A stretch of DNA of 61,430 nt from Hymenobacter lapidiphilus (GCF_013377885.1 NZ_JABKAU010000028.1:1-61430), one strand, 5' to 3'; positions 31,839 through 41,103 are shown, counted from the stretch's first letter. Notes: a model not told the origin generated them from the letters alone. Numbers and translations are program-made.

Positions 31839-34163
31839 TTACTTCACCTCCAACCGCTGCACACGCACGCTGCCGGCTTCGTTCTGGCAGCGGATCAGAT
31901 ACATGCCGGTGGCCAGGCCCGCTACCGACACCTGGTGCACACGAGCAGGCAGCGTTTGAGGGCGCACCGTGCGGCCCAGCAGGTCGAGCACCGTCAGACG
32001 AACCGGTTCGGTAGCTTCCACGGTGGCCTGGGCCGTGGCGGGGTTCGGGAACACGCGCACCTCGGGGCCGGAGCGGACAATTGGGGCAGGGGAGGAGGTG
32101 ATTAGGCCGCCACGACCCACAAACGAGCTGATGCCGCCGGTTTCCTGGCCCAGAAACAGCTCCGGCACCCCATCGTCGTTCACATCGGCGGCGGCCGGCA
32201 CCAGGCGCATATCAAACGAACCGCCCCAGCGGGCTGCTTCCAGCTGTTGGCTGAGGGGGTTGAAGACAATGTTGGTGCGGCCCGCAAACGCGGCGGGTTG
32301 GGTGCGCAAGTCAGCAAAGAACTGAATAGTGCCGTCGGTGGCAGCCGTGAGCAGGTCGGGGCGGCCGTCGCGGTCGAAATCAGCCACCACCGGGCTCAGA
32401 AAGCCGGGTAGCGTTCCATCGGAGTTGCGCAACTGGCCGTAGTCGTTGTTTTCGAGCTGAAAGCGCTGGCTTAGCTCGCCGGTGCCCGAGTTGCGGTAGT
32501 AGCGTAGCGGCCCGCCCGGGAAGGCCGCCGAGGCGCCCGTTACGCCGAGCAGCAAATCGGGGTGGCCATCACCATCCACATCGGCCACGGCGGGCATGGT
32601 GTAACGCTGGTTCGGCAGGTTGGGCAGCTCCACGGCGGCCGCCAGATCGAAGGCGGCCGGCTGGCCGGCGGCGGCCGTGTTCAGCACGTAGCTTACGGTA
32701 CCGCCCCCGCCTTTCAGGCTGAAGGATGAATAGAGCAGGTCGGGCTGACCGTCTTCGTTAAGGTCGGCCAGCACTGGGCGCAACGCCGCCAGCTTGCGGC
32801 GGCTCAGGCCTAAGTAATCAGCATCAAGCAGCTTGAAAACCGGTTGCTGGCGGGTGCCCACATTGCGGTAGTAGCGCAGCGCCGCCCGGAAAAGCCCGCC
32901 GCCATCGGGACGGTTGAGGCCACCCACCAGCATATCTATCAACCCGTCGCCATCGAGGTCGGCGAAAGTAGGGGCGGCCTGCTCACCCACGTCCAGCATA
33001 TCGGGGTGCAGAAAACCGGCCGGCTCGCGGGCCAGCTTCGGGCCGGTGGCCGCGCCGGTGTTGCGGTAGAGCTGCACCGCGTTGCGGGTGTCCACGGTGT
33101 CGTTGTTGTCGCGGTTGTCGAACAGGTTGGGGGCCAGCAGCAGGTCGGGCAGGCCATCGAAGTTCACGTCGGCCGGGTAGGCGGCCGGCAGGTTGGGCAC
33201 CCGCGGGGCCTGGCCATTGAAGGGGGCGGGCGCGTTCAGGCCGGCCGCCGAAAATTGCGCCTGCTGGGCGGTGCCCACGTTACGCAGGATGGTGATTTCG
33301 GCGCAGTTGGTGCGGCCGGTCAGCAGGTCGGCGCGCCCGTCGCCGTCCACATCAAACACGGCCAGGTTGTAGCCCGTGTTGTGGGTGGGCCGCAGCGGGG
33401 CGGGCCGGCACTGGTCGGGGGCGAAGGTGAAGCCGCCGCAGCCGTGGCCGCAGATGCGTACGCCGCCCCAGTAGTCGGAGCCCAGCCCGAAGCTCAAGCC
33501 TCCGCAGGCTGCGGTGCTGGTGTTGCGGTACATATACAGGCCCGGCGTATTGGTGCCGAACTCGGTGGTTACAATGTCGAGGCGGCCGTCGCCGTCCACG
33601 TCTTCAATGGCGGGCATATTATCGCCGCCCACCGCAATATTGATGTTGCCGAACCCCTGAACTGCGTAGGTGAGGGTATTGGTGATGAGGCGGAAAGCCG
33701 GCCGGCCCTGCGCGTCGGGCTCGTTGCGGAACACGCGGATGTTGCTGCCCCGCTCATCGGCCGTAAACAGGTCGGGGCGGCCGTCGCAGTCGTAGTCGCG
33801 CAGCAGCACCCAGCTGCGCAGGCCTGCCGGAAACAGGCTGGCGTACTCGGGAGCGAACTGCCAGGCCCGGCCGGTAACCGTGGCCACGCTCAGAAAAGGC
33901 AGTACCCGGTTGCTGATGCGGTCGAACACCAGCAGGTCGGGCTGTTGGTCGGCATTGAGGTCGAGGTTGGAAAACTGGGGCGAGTTGAGGCCCCCGACCC
34001 AGGCCTGGCGTAGCGTGTCGCTGCCCTGCACTACTTTTGCCACCGGCCGGAACTCGAACCCGGCGCTCTGCTGGGCCGCGGCGGGTTGCATGCCGGCCAG
34101 CAGCAGTACGGCCGCCAGCCCGGGCAGCCAGCGTCGGCTGTTCGGCGGAAAAGAAATAGTCAT
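31839..34163 (-). CDS. FG-GAP/VCBS-repeat protein with T9SS sorting domain
   Basis: 774 residues, signal peptide ending at PAAAQQ. The body is a series of FG-GAP/VCBS-type repeats, each with a D-x-D-x-D-G-x-x-D-L/I calcium loop (DLNADQQPDLLVFD, DYDCDGRPDLFTADE, DVDGDGRADLLTG, DLDGDGLIDMLVGG, DFDRDGRPDLLTAA), giving one or two beta-propellers. A C-terminal type A T9SS domain follows: VRVFPNPATAQATV, LTVLDLLGRTV and GLATGMYLIRCQNE. It should be exported, crossed through the outer membrane by T9SS and displayed or released. Ligand unknown. It diverges from murF with a 42-base gap. Confidence 0.9.
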   Translation of the reverse strand: MTISFPPNSRRWLPGLAAVLLLAGMQPAAAQQSAGFEFRPVAKVVQGSDTLRQAWVGGLNSPQFSNLDLNADQQPDLLVFDRISNRVLPFLSVATVTGRAWQFAPEYASLFPAGLRSWVLLRDYDCDGRPDLFTADERGSNIRVFRNEPDAQGRPAFRLITNTLTYAVQGFGNINIAVGGDNMPAIEDVDGDGRLDIVTTEFGTNTPGLYMYRNTSTAACGGLSFGLGSDYWGGVRICGHGCGGFTFAPDQCRPAPLRPTHNTGYNLAVFDVDGDGRADLLTGRTNCAEITILRNVGTAQQAQFSAAGLNAPAPFNGQAPRVPNLPAAYPADVNFDGLPDLLLAPNLFDNRDNNDTVDTRNAVQLYRNTGAATGPKLAREPAGFLHPDMLDVGEQAAPTFADLDGDGLIDMLVGGLNRPDGGGLFRAALRYYRNVGTRQQPVFKLLDADYLGLSRRKLAALRPVLADLNEDGQPDLLYSSFSLKGGGGTVSYVLNTAAAGQPAAFDLAAAVELPNLPNQRYTMPAVADVDGDGHPDLLLGVTGASAAFPGGPLRYYRNSGTGELSQRFQLENNDYGQLRNSDGTLPGFLSPVVADFDRDGRPDLLTAATDGTIQFFADLRTQPAAFAGRTNIVFNPLSQQLEAARWGGSFDMRLVPAAADVNDDGVPELFLGQETGGISSFVGRGGLITSSPAPIVRSGPEVRVFPNPATAQATVEATEPVRLTVLDLLGRTVRPQTLPARVHQVSVAGLATGMYLIRCQNEAGSVRVQRLEVK

Positions 34164-34205
34164 AAGCGGATTTTCGTTTAGCTTCTAAATTTAGGTACAA
34201 ACCGC

Positions 34206-35507
34206 ATGGCAGACTTCGCGGCCCTCTACGCCCGCTTCCAGCAAGCATCAGCCGTCAGCACCGACACGCGCCAGCCCCAGGATGGCACGCTGTTCTTCGC
34301 CCTCAACGGCCCCAATTTCCGGGGCCGCGACTTCGCGCCGCAGGCCCTGGCCAAGGGTGCCCGCTTCGCCGTGACGGATGACGCCGACCTGGCCGCCACC
34401 GACCCGGCCCGCTACACCTATGCGCCCGATCCGCTGGCCGCTTTGCAGCAACTGGCCCTGCACCACCGCCGCCAACTGATTATGCCGGTACTGGCCATTA
34501 CGGGCTCCAACGGCAAAACCACCACTAAAGAACTGGTGCAGGTCGTGCTTAGCCGCCGGTTTCGGGTGCAGTACACCAAAGGCAACCTCAACAACCACAT
34601 TGGGGTTCCGCTTACGCTGCTCAGTATTCGGCCCGGCGCGCACGAGTTGGCCATTATCGAGATGGGCGCCAATCACCAGGGTGAAATTGAGGAGCTGTGC
34701 CAGCTGGCTGAACCCACGCACGGCCTCATTACCAACATCGGCAAGGCTCACCTCGAAGGCTTCGGCGGGGTAGAAGGCATTGCGAAAGGCAAGGGCGAGC
34801 TGTTCCGGTTTCTGGAGCAGGTAGGCGGCACGGCTTTCGTGAACACGCTCGATGCCCGCCTGCCGGGGCTGGCCGCGCCGGTGGCCGAGCGCGTAACCTA
34901 CCCCGGACCCACCGATACCTACCCCGCCCGGCTGCTTGGCGCAGCCCCCGCGGTAGTTATGGAGCTCTACGACGGCCAAGTGGTGGAGGCAAAGATTACG
35001 GGCGGCTACAACTTCGCCAACCTTGCCGCCGCCGCCGCGGTAGGGGCCTACTTCGGGGTGCCTGCCGAGGCTATTGCCGATGCGCTGGCTGCCTACGAGC
35101 CCAGCAACAACCGCTCGCAACTGGTGCGCACCAGCCGCAACGAGCTGGTGCTTGATGCCTACAACGCCAACCCCAGCAGTATGGCTGCCGCCCTAGGCAG
35201 CTTCGCGGCCCGTCCCGGCGACCCGGCGGCCAAAGTGGTTATCCTCGGCGACATGTTCGAGCTGGGCACCGAGAGCGGGGACGAGCACCGCTCGCTGGGT
35301 CGCCTGGTGCAGGGCCTGCCATTCGGCACCGTCATCCTCATCGGCCCCGAGCTGGCGCAGGCCGCCGCCCTCGACTCCAGCATGCTGCATTTCGCCACCA
35401 AACCCGAAGCCGCTACCTGGCTCCGCGCCAACCCGCTGGCCAACCGCCAGGTGCTGGTAAAAGGCTCCCGCGGCATGGGCCTGGAAACCCTGGTAGAGCT
35501 CCTCTAA
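34206..35507 (+). CDS. murF: UDP-N-acetylmuramoyl-tripeptide--D-alanyl-D-alanine ligase
   Basis: Adds D-Ala-D-Ala to the UDP-MurNAc tripeptide in peptidoglycan synthesis; cytosolic. 433 residues. The Mur-ligase domains are seen: N-terminal STDTRQPQDGTLFFALNG with FRGRDFAPQALAKGA, ATP P-loop ITGSNGKTTTKELV near residue 98, NLNNHIGVPLTLL, EMGANHQGEIEEL, TNIGKAHLEGFGG, and C-terminal LVLDAYNANPSSM with VVILGDMFELG. It is isolated from a dcw cluster here. The stop codon touches the first base of a long palindrome. Confidence 0.95.
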   Translation: MADFAALYARFQQASAVSTDTRQPQDGTLFFALNGPNFRGRDFAPQALAKGARFAVTDDADLAATDPARYTYAPDPLAALQQLALHHRRQLIMPVLAITGSNGKTTTKELVQVVLSRRFRVQYTKGNLNNHIGVPLTLLSIRPGAHELAIIEMGANHQGEIEELCQLAEPTHGLITNIGKAHLEGFGGVEGIAKGKGELFRFLEQVGGTAFVNTLDARLPGLAAPVAERVTYPGPTDTYPARLLGAAPAVVMELYDGQVVEAKITGGYNFANLAAAAAVGAYFGVPAEAIADALAAYEPSNNRSQLVRTSRNELVLDAYNANPSSMAAALGSFAARPGDPAAKVVILGDMFELGTESGDEHRSLGRLVQGLPFGTVILIGPELAQAAALDSSMLHFATKPEAATWLRANPLANRQVLVKGSRGMGLETLVELL

Positions 35508-35645
35508 ATCACAGATGTTGCAGATGAAGCCGCGGATAACGCAGATTTGTTCTGATAGCTGATTCGGTTGTGACTGGTTGAACGAATCTAACTACATCAG
35601 AACGAATCTGCGTTGTCCGCGGCTTCATCTGCAACATCTGTGATT
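35507..35645. repeat. Long dispersed palindrome spanning two convergent stop codons
   Basis: Two arms of about 49 bases (AATCACAGATGTTGCAGATG onward, through GCCGCGGATAACGCAGAT, and the inverse) surround a loop of about 40 bases. It fills the whole gap between murF and rfbC; its outer A/T bases are part of both stop codons. AATCACAGAT-type repeats are a known dispersed class in this phylum. Confidence 0.8.
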
Positions 35646-36186
35646 AAAAGGGGCTGTTGAAATCAGCCAGCGTGGGCAATACCTGGTCTTTGGCCGAGAT
35701 GGTCGGGTTGGAAACACCCCAGTCGATGTTCAGGGCCGGGTCGTTCCAAAGCAGGCCGCCCTCCGAGTGGGGGGCGTAGTAGTCGGTGCACTTGTATAGG
35801 AAAAGCGTGCCGTCTTCGAGGGCCGTGAATCCGTGGGCGAAGCCAACGGGCACGTAGAGCATGTTGAACCGCTCGGCATCCAGCACGACGGACAGGTGCT
35901 GGCCGTAAGTGGGCGAGTCGCGGCGGATATCCACGATAACGTCGAGGGCGCGGCCGGCGGCAACGCGCACGAGCTTGGCCTGGGCATGGGGTGGCTGCTG
36001 GAAGTGCAGGCCCCGCACCACGCCCCGGTCAGAGCGCGACTGGTTGTCCTGCACCCAGTTGCCCACGATGCCCGCCGCCGCCATCTTCTCGGCGCTGAAC
36101 GACTCGAAAAACGCCCCGCGGGCATCACCAAACACCCGGGGCTGGATTTCGACAACGTCCGGAATATCAAAGTATTTAAACTCCAT
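35644..36186 (-). CDS. rfbC: dTDP-4-dehydrorhamnose 3,5-epimerase
   Basis: Third step of dTDP-L-rhamnose synthesis. 180 residues from the ATG at 36186 (the frame is open 14 codons further). Cupin-fold epimerase: IPDVVEIQPRVFGDARGAFFESF, WVQDNQSRSDRGVVRGLHFQ with the catalytic His, LVRVAAGRALDVIVDIRRDSPTYG, YVPVGFAHGFTAL with the second key His region, YKCTDYYAPHSEGG and the WNDPALNIDW end. The glycosyltransferase gene ends the same transcript upstream (54 bases), consistent with surface polysaccharide synthesis. rfbA, B and D are not in the window. Confidence 0.94.
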   Translation of the reverse strand: MEFKYFDIPDVVEIQPRVFGDARGAFFESFSAEKMAAAGIVGNWVQDNQSRSDRGVVRGLHFQQPPHAQAKLVRVAAGRALDVIVDIRRDSPTYGQHLSVVLDAERFNMLYVPVGFAHGFTALEDGTLFLYKCTDYYAPHSEGGLLWNDPALNIDWGVSNPTISAKDQVLPTLADFNSPF

Positions 36187-36239
36187 ATAGTGCTGCTTTT
36201 GCTGGCGGTAGCCACTTTCGGGCCGCAAGTTAGGCAGAT

Positions 36240-37370
36240 TTACCGGCGGCCGGCGCGGTTTTTTTCCACTTCGTTTACCACAGCCAGATACTTGTCGAGT
36301 ACCAGCTGCTCGTCGAACTTGGTCACAGCTAACTCACGGCCGGCGCGTCCCATCTGCTCCAGCCCGGCATCGGACAGGCGTAGCACCTGCAGCATTTTGG
36401 CGGCCAGATCGGCGGCATCGCGCACCTGGCAGAGCAGGCCATTGCGGCCGTCCACCACCGTATCGCGGCAGCCGGGCACATTGGTCGTGACGATGGGCTT
36501 GCCCATGGCGGCTGCTTCGAGCAGGGTTTTGGGCGTGCCTTCGCGGTAGGAGGGTAGCACCGCGCAATCGGCCTGGGCGAGCAGCTCGGCCACGTTGTCG
36601 GAAGTACCCAGATACTCGACTTGGCCGGCGGCCAGCCATTGCTCGAATACGGCCCGCTTCACGCCCACGCCGCCGCTTTCATCAATGCCTCCCAGCAGCT
36701 GCACCCGCGTGCCGGGCACGGCCTCGCGCACCAGCCGGGCCGCCTCAAAGTATTCTTCCACACCCTTTTCGTAGAGCACCCGCGCAATCATCAGAAACAC
36801 GAATGGCGTGTTGCGGCGGAACTCCGGGGCAGGTTGAAAGCGGGTAATATCCACGCCGGAACCAGGCAGCAAATCGGTTTTGGCGGCATCCACCAGCCCA
36901 TTGCTGATGAAGAGCTGCCGGTCATCGTCATTCTGGAAAAACACGCGCTTCGGAAACTGAAACGCAAACTTGTACAGGCCTAAGGCCACCTTGCTCACCA
37001 GATTTTTTACGATAAATACCGTGCCCAGGCCCGACACGTTGTTCACGCTCGGAATGCCAGCCAGCCGGGCCGCCAGCGTGCCATATATGTTGGGCTTGAT
37101 GGTGTAATGCAGCACCACATCGGGCTGCTCGCGCTTATACAGCTGGTAGAAGCGGCGCGTCAGGGCGGCATCTTTCAGCGGGTTGGTGCCCTTGTTCTCC
37201 ATCAAAATCGGCACAAAGCGGCAGCCCAGCTCGGTTTCCAGCCGCGCCGAGTAGGCGTCGGGCGGGGCGATGGCCAGCACCTCGTGGCCGGCGGCCTGCA
37301 GGGCCTGCACCAGGCTGCGGCGGAAGTTCCAGATGTTCCAGGCGGTATTAATAACGATGGCGACGCGCAT
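36240..37370 (-). CDS. GT4-family glycosyltransferase
   Basis: 376 residues, GT-B fold, no membrane spans. The N terminus MRVAIVINTAWNIWNFRRSL with IKPNIYGTLAARLAGIPSVNNVSGLG resembles PglA/WbpL-neighbouring GT4 enzymes that add HexNAc to undecaprenyl-linked sugars. The C-terminal nucleotide-sugar site is seen as IARVLYEKGVEEYFEAA, LLAQADCAVLPSYREGTPKTLLEAAAMGKPIV with the E-x7-E signature, then VDGRNGLLC. It lies ahead of rfbC in the same direction, suggesting O-antigen or exopolysaccharide work. Exact donor and acceptor are not determinable. Confidence 0.88.
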   Translation of the reverse strand: MRVAIVINTAWNIWNFRRSLVQALQAAGHEVLAIAPPDAYSARLETELGCRFVPILMENKGTNPLKDAALTRRFYQLYKREQPDVVLHYTIKPNIYGTLAARLAGIPSVNNVSGLGTVFIVKNLVSKVALGLYKFAFQFPKRVFFQNDDDRQLFISNGLVDAAKTDLLPGSGVDITRFQPAPEFRRNTPFVFLMIARVLYEKGVEEYFEAARLVREAVPGTRVQLLGGIDESGGVGVKRAVFEQWLAAGQVEYLGTSDNVAELLAQADCAVLPSYREGTPKTLLEAAAMGKPIVTTNVPGCRDTVVDGRNGLLCQVRDAADLAAKMLQVLRLSDAGLEQMGRAGRELAVTKFDEQLVLDKYLAVVNEVEKNRAGRR

Positions 37371-37396
37371 TGTGCAAAAACGATAGACTTGAGCTG

Positions 37397-37404
37397 CAAA
37401 GGTA
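37397..37404 (-). promoter_or_regulatory. Possible -7 element for the glycosyltransferase gene
   Basis: TACCTTTG on the minus strand, 27 bases before the start codon. No TTG at the expected distance, so only half of the consensus is met. Confidence 0.4.
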
Positions 37405-37499
37405 CGCGGCCGGGGCGCAGGGGCAGTGCCGGCCGTGGGCGCGGTTACGGCGACGCCGGCTTCCTGGTTTCGGGCCCGGCGTGCTGCCCGGCTCCGGCG

Positions 37500-37507
37500 T
37501 ATCTTTG
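37500..37507 (+). promoter_or_regulatory. Possible -7 element for the cytochrome c gene
   Basis: TATCTTTG immediately upstream of the ATG at 37511. If used, the transcript would have almost no leader. No clear TTG partner is visible. Confidence 0.35.
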
Positions 37508-37510
37508 TAT

Positions 37511-37918
37511 ATGCTCTCAGTTTCTTCCGTAATTACCCGCCCCGCAGTGCTGTTGGTAGCCGCGCTGCTGCTGAACGCCTGCAGCCCGGCCGCCGACGCC
37601 TCCGAAACCGACGCCACCAAGTCCCTGCCCCCCATTCCGCCCACTGCGGCTGCTACCGAAACGCCGGCCGGGGCCGATGCTGCGGTGCTGGCGGCTGGGC
37701 AGGCGCTTTTTGCCCAGAACTGCGCCGTTTGCCATGGGGCCGACGGTAAGCTGGGGGTAAACGGTGCCCGCGACCTCACCAAAAGCAACCTCAACGCTGC
37801 CGGCCGCACCTACATGGTAGTAAACGGCTCCGTTTCGGGCGTAATGCCTGGTTTCAAGGACCAGCTGACCGACGAGCAGATTACGCAGGTGGTGGCCTAC
37901 TCGCTCACGCTGAAGTAG
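37511..37918 (+). CDS. Class I c-type cytochrome lipoprotein
   Basis: 135 residues from the ATG at 37511, giving a lipoprotein signal VAALLLNACSP. After an Ala/Thr/Pro-rich linker there is one haem site, FAQNCAVCHGADG near residue 66-78, and the axial Met is likely in SGVMPGFKDQLTDEQI. A single small haem domain of this type normally shuttles electrons in the periplasm or binds to oxidases. No oxidase genes are adjacent. The longer frame back to 37370 overlaps the divergent glycosyltransferase promoter region and is not needed. Confidence 0.88.
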   Translation: MLSVSSVITRPAVLLVAALLLNACSPAADASETDATKSLPPIPPTAAATETPAGADAAVLAAGQALFAQNCAVCHGADGKLGVNGARDLTKSNLNAAGRTYMVVNGSVSGVMPGFKDQLTDEQITQVVAYSLTLK

Positions 37919-37989
37919 GCCGGCAAGTAAGCCGAAGCGCAATTTGCGCCGTTTTGCGGCCAGATTGCGTTACATACCCTAGGGCCGCT

Positions 37990-38070
37990 GGCATGTAGCG
38001 CGAAGCTTCGGCTTCGCGTATCGTCGAAGAATATCGCACGTTACCTTTCAGTGCTACATCCGGCTTCGCA
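37990..38070. repeat. Dispersed palindromic repeat, AGCGCGAAGCTTC family
   Basis: GCATGTAGCGCGAAGCTTCG near the left end and TGCTACATCCGGCTTCGCA near the right end are related to the copy at 2863-2950 (there in the inverse order: CTTCGCATATCGTTG ... GCGCTACAT). Between the cytochrome c gene and hflX. Confidence 0.5.
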
Positions 38071-38081
38071 CCTCCTTTCTC

Positions 38082-38089
38082 TACTTTTG
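38082..38089 (+). promoter_or_regulatory. Probable -7 element of the hflX promoter
   Basis: TACTTTTG, 14 bases before the hflX ATG. The TTG partner is absent at the ideal spacing, so the promoter is only partly matched. Confidence 0.45.
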
Positions 38090-38102
38090 ATTACGCTTAC
38101 CG

Positions 38103-39452
38103 ATGGCAAATAAACCGACTTCCAAAGGCCGCAAAGACCAAAACAGTACCCGCCACCACGGCGCCGTAGATGGCGTGAAGGGCCGGGCGGGCCGCATCCT
38201 CACCAAGGCCGCCGAAAACGGTACCTACGACACGAGCGTAGACGAGGAAACGGCCGTGCTGGTAGCCGTGCCCAATAAACGCCAGGCCGAAGCCCAGACC
38301 ACCGAATACCTCGACGAGCTGGCCTTCCTGGCCGAAACGGCCGGCGCTACCGTGGTGCAGCGCTTCGTGCAGCGCCTCGACAAGCCCGACACCCGCACGT
38401 TTGTAGGTGAGGGCAAACTGGCTGAAATTAAAGCCTACGTGGAGCACTCGGGGGCCAGCATGGTGATATTCGATGATGACTTGTCGCCCTCACAGCTGCG
38501 CAACCTGGAGGCCGAGCTGAAGGTGAAAATCGTGGACCGCAGCCTGCTGATTATCGACATCTTCGCCCGGCGGGCCAAATCGGCCACCGCCCAGACCCAG
38601 GTCGAGCTGGCCCAGTACCAGTACCTGCTGCCCCGCCTCACGGGCCTATGGAGCCACCTAGACAAGCAGCGCGGTGGCGGCGTTTCGCAGCGCGGACCTG
38701 GTGAAACCGAAATCGAGACTGACCGCCGGGTGGTAAACGACCGGATTGCTTTCCTGAAGGAGCGCCTCAAAGACCTCGACCGCCAGAGCCAGACCCAGCG
38801 CAAATCGCGCGGCGGCATGGTGCGCGTGGCGCTGGTGGGCTACACCAACGTGGGTAAAAGCACCCTCATGAATCTGCTGAGCCGCGCCGATGTGTTTGCC
38901 GAAAACAAGCTCTTCGCCACCGTCGATTCCACGGTGCGCAAGGTGGTGCTCGATACGGTGCCGTTCCTGCTCTCCGACACGGTAGGGTTTATCCGCAAGC
39001 TGCCCACCCGCCTCATTGAGAGTTTTAAGAGTACGCTCGATGAGATAAGGGAGGCCGATCTGCTGATCCATGTGGTCGACATTTCGCATCAGAGCTTCGA
39101 GGAGCACATGGCGGTGGTTGAGGACACGCTCAAGGATATCGGGGCCGGCGAGAAGCCGGTGCTGGTGGTCTTCAACAAGATTGATCAGTACGACACCGGC
39201 GAGGCCGCCTACCACGACGGCTTTGAGGGTATGAATGCCGACGAGAATGCTCCGGCCCCGCGGCCTACCCTCGAGCAGCTGCGTGCCACCTACATGGCTA
39301 AGCTGCACAATAAAGTTGAATTCATCTCGGCCCTCGACCGAACCAACCTCGACGAGCTGCGCGCACGCCTGGTGAAGCTGGTAGCCGCCATCCACAACGA
39401 GCGGTACCCGTCCGTACACCCCGTGCGCGACGACGAAGGCTGGCAGGAATAA
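38103..39452 (+). CDS. hflX: HflX-type ribosome-associated GTPase
   Basis: 449 residues. HflX rescues or splits stalled 70S/50S ribosomes under stress. The N-terminal HflX domain has ATVVQRFVQRLDKPDTRTFVGEGKL, FDDDLSPSQLRNLE, DRSLLIIDIFARRA and the GPGETEIETDRR loop near residue 199. The G domain follows with G1 GYTNVGKSTL near 245, the switch region with TVRKVVLD, G3 DTVGFI and G4 VFNKID near 356. A basic N-terminal extension (KPTSKGRKDQNS) and a short C-terminal tail are typical for the phylum. Followed by a strong terminator hairpin. Confidence 0.95.
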   Translation: MANKPTSKGRKDQNSTRHHGAVDGVKGRAGRILTKAAENGTYDTSVDEETAVLVAVPNKRQAEAQTTEYLDELAFLAETAGATVVQRFVQRLDKPDTRTFVGEGKLAEIKAYVEHSGASMVIFDDDLSPSQLRNLEAELKVKIVDRSLLIIDIFARRAKSATAQTQVELAQYQYLLPRLTGLWSHLDKQRGGGVSQRGPGETEIETDRRVVNDRIAFLKERLKDLDRQSQTQRKSRGGMVRVALVGYTNVGKSTLMNLLSRADVFAENKLFATVDSTVRKVVLDTVPFLLSDTVGFIRKLPTRLIESFKSTLDEIREADLLIHVVDISHQSFEEHMAVVEDTLKDIGAGEKPVLVVFNKIDQYDTGEAAYHDGFEGMNADENAPAPRPTLEQLRATYMAKLHNKVEFISALDRTNLDELRARLVKLVAAIHNERYPSVHPVRDDEGWQE

Positions 39453-39479
39453 ACACCTGCAGTAGTCCTGTTTCCGATA

Positions 39480-39545
39480 AAAGGCCGCCATCGGGCGGGC
39501 CTGTTTACCGATTATGGTAAGCTGGTCCGCCCGATGGCGGCCTTT
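39480..39545 (+). terminator. Intrinsic terminator after hflX
   Basis: A 19-base stem AAAGGCCGCCATCGGGCGG and its inverse flank a 28-base loop, ending in TTTGTATG. Confidence 0.7.
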
Positions 39546-39812
39546 GTATGGGGGCAGAGCTGTGTGGTTTTCGGCTGCTACTGACGGGTCAACCCGCCGG
39601 GGCGTAGTGTAAGGTGAGCGGAACTAAGTCTCCGGCCCCGCAGCGCCCTCCGCAGCTTAGGTAGCTTCGATAGCTGATTGGTTTTATGGCTAAGAAATAG
39701 GACATTAATTAATGTAAATATATTTTTTACTGGATAAAATTGATAATTCAATAATTTAAGTCACTTTTAGGTATCGATTTCCCTTTTTCTCTCACTTGCT
39801 AGTGCCCTTTAT
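39546..39812. other. Upstream region of the first M43 protease
   Basis: Changes from GC-rich to strongly AT-rich (39690-39790), as expected for a promoter; no exact consensus element is found and no gene is visible. Confidence 0.4.
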
Positions 39813-41093
39813 ATGAAAAGAACGTTCTACTCACTTGCTTTCGCCCTTTCTGGCCTGACAGCAATTTCGGCTTCAGCCCAAAGCAGCAGCATGAGCCGCA
39901 TGACGGAAAAGACCGACCAGCAGCTACAGAACCGGGGATGTGCTGCTATGGAGGTGTTTGACCGCCAACTGGCCGCCGATCCGCAGATGGCCGGGCGCGT
40001 AGCCGAAATAGAGGCCCGCACCAGCCGCTTTGTGGCCAACCCTGTAGCTAATCGCGCTGCGGTTGTCGGCCCGGTGACCATTCCGGTGGTGGTGCATGTG
40101 CTCTACAGCACGGCTACACAGAACGTTTCCGACGCCCAAGTGCAGGCCCAAATTGATGTGCTTAATCAGGACTTCGCCAAAACCAACACCGATGCCTCAC
40201 TGATTCCGGCCGCGTTTGCCGGTGCCGCCGCCAGCACCAACATTCGTTTTGTTTTGGCCAAGCGCAGCCCCAGCGGTGGTGCCACAACGGGCATAATCCG
40301 CAAATCGACGCGGGTAAAATCGTGGAGCACCAACGATGCCGTGAAACAATCCAAGCGGGGTGGCGACGACGCCTGGCCAACGGACCAGTACCTCAACATC
40401 TGGGTTTGCGCCCTGGGCAACGGGCTGCTGGGCTACGCGCAGTTCCCCGGCGGTGCCGCCAGCACCGACGGCGTAGTAGTTCTTTACTCCTCGCTGCCTG
40501 GTGGCTCGTCTGCGCCTTACGACAAGGGCCGTACCGCCACCCACGAAGTGGGCCACTGGCTGAACCTGCGCCACATCTGGGGTGATGCCAGCTGCGGCAA
40601 CGACCTGGTGAGCGACACGCCCACGCAGCAGACCAGCAACTACGGCTGCCCATCGTTTCCGAAGGTTACCTGCTCCAACGGTCCCAACGGCGACATGTTC
40701 ATGAACTACATGGACTACACCGATGATGCCTGCATGTACATGTTCTCTACCGGCCAGTCGACGCGCATGGATGCGCTGTTCGCCAGCGGTGGTGCCCGTG
40801 CTTCGCTGCTGACCTCGGACGGTGATACGGCCCCGCTGGCCGCCACGGCAACTGCCGAAACGCTGACTGTATTCCCAAACCCGACCGACGGCCAGCTTTC
40901 AATTCGCACCGGTCTCGATACGCCCGCTGCGGGCTGGGAAATGAAGGTGTATGACCTGCGGGGCCTCGAAATGCCCCAGGCCCGCCCAACGGCGGCCGGC
41001 AGCCTCGATGTATCGGCTCTGCCCGCTGGTCTGTACCATCTGATGATGACTAATGGGAAATCCGTTCAGCACCAGAGCTTCCGGAAGCAGTAA
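39813..41093 (+). CDS. Secreted M43 (pappalysin/cytophagalysin) metalloprotease, T9SS cargo
   Basis: 426 residues with a signal peptide (ISASAQSS), an N-terminal propeptide region with a conserved Cys (NRGCAAMEVFDRQLAADP), the protease domain starting at TIPVVVHVLYST and the zinc motif ATHEVGHWLNLRHIWGD near residue 244. The Met-turn is NYMDYTDDACMYMFS. The C terminus is a T9SS type A domain (LTVFPNPTDGQLSI, MKVYDLRGLEM, LPAGLYHLMMTNGK). The propeptide Cys may hold the zinc until activation, by analogy. The catalytic region is nearly identical at DNA level to that of the next gene. Confidence 0.93.
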   Translation: MKRTFYSLAFALSGLTAISASAQSSSMSRMTEKTDQQLQNRGCAAMEVFDRQLAADPQMAGRVAEIEARTSRFVANPVANRAAVVGPVTIPVVVHVLYSTATQNVSDAQVQAQIDVLNQDFAKTNTDASLIPAAFAGAAASTNIRFVLAKRSPSGGATTGIIRKSTRVKSWSTNDAVKQSKRGGDDAWPTDQYLNIWVCALGNGLLGYAQFPGGAASTDGVVVLYSSLPGGSSAPYDKGRTATHEVGHWLNLRHIWGDASCGNDLVSDTPTQQTSNYGCPSFPKVTCSNGPNGDMFMNYMDYTDDACMYMFSTGQSTRMDALFASGGARASLLTSDGDTAPLAATATAETLTVFPNPTDGQLSIRTGLDTPAAGWEMKVYDLRGLEMPQARPTAAGSLDVSALPAGLYHLMMTNGKSVQHQSFRKQ

Positions 41094-41103
41094 TTTTCTT
41101 CTT

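Noticed and set aside
32844..34013. 389-codon + strand frame inside the T9SS FG-GAP gene
   Set aside because: Generated by the regular D-x-D-G-D repeats read in reverse; no start context or family.
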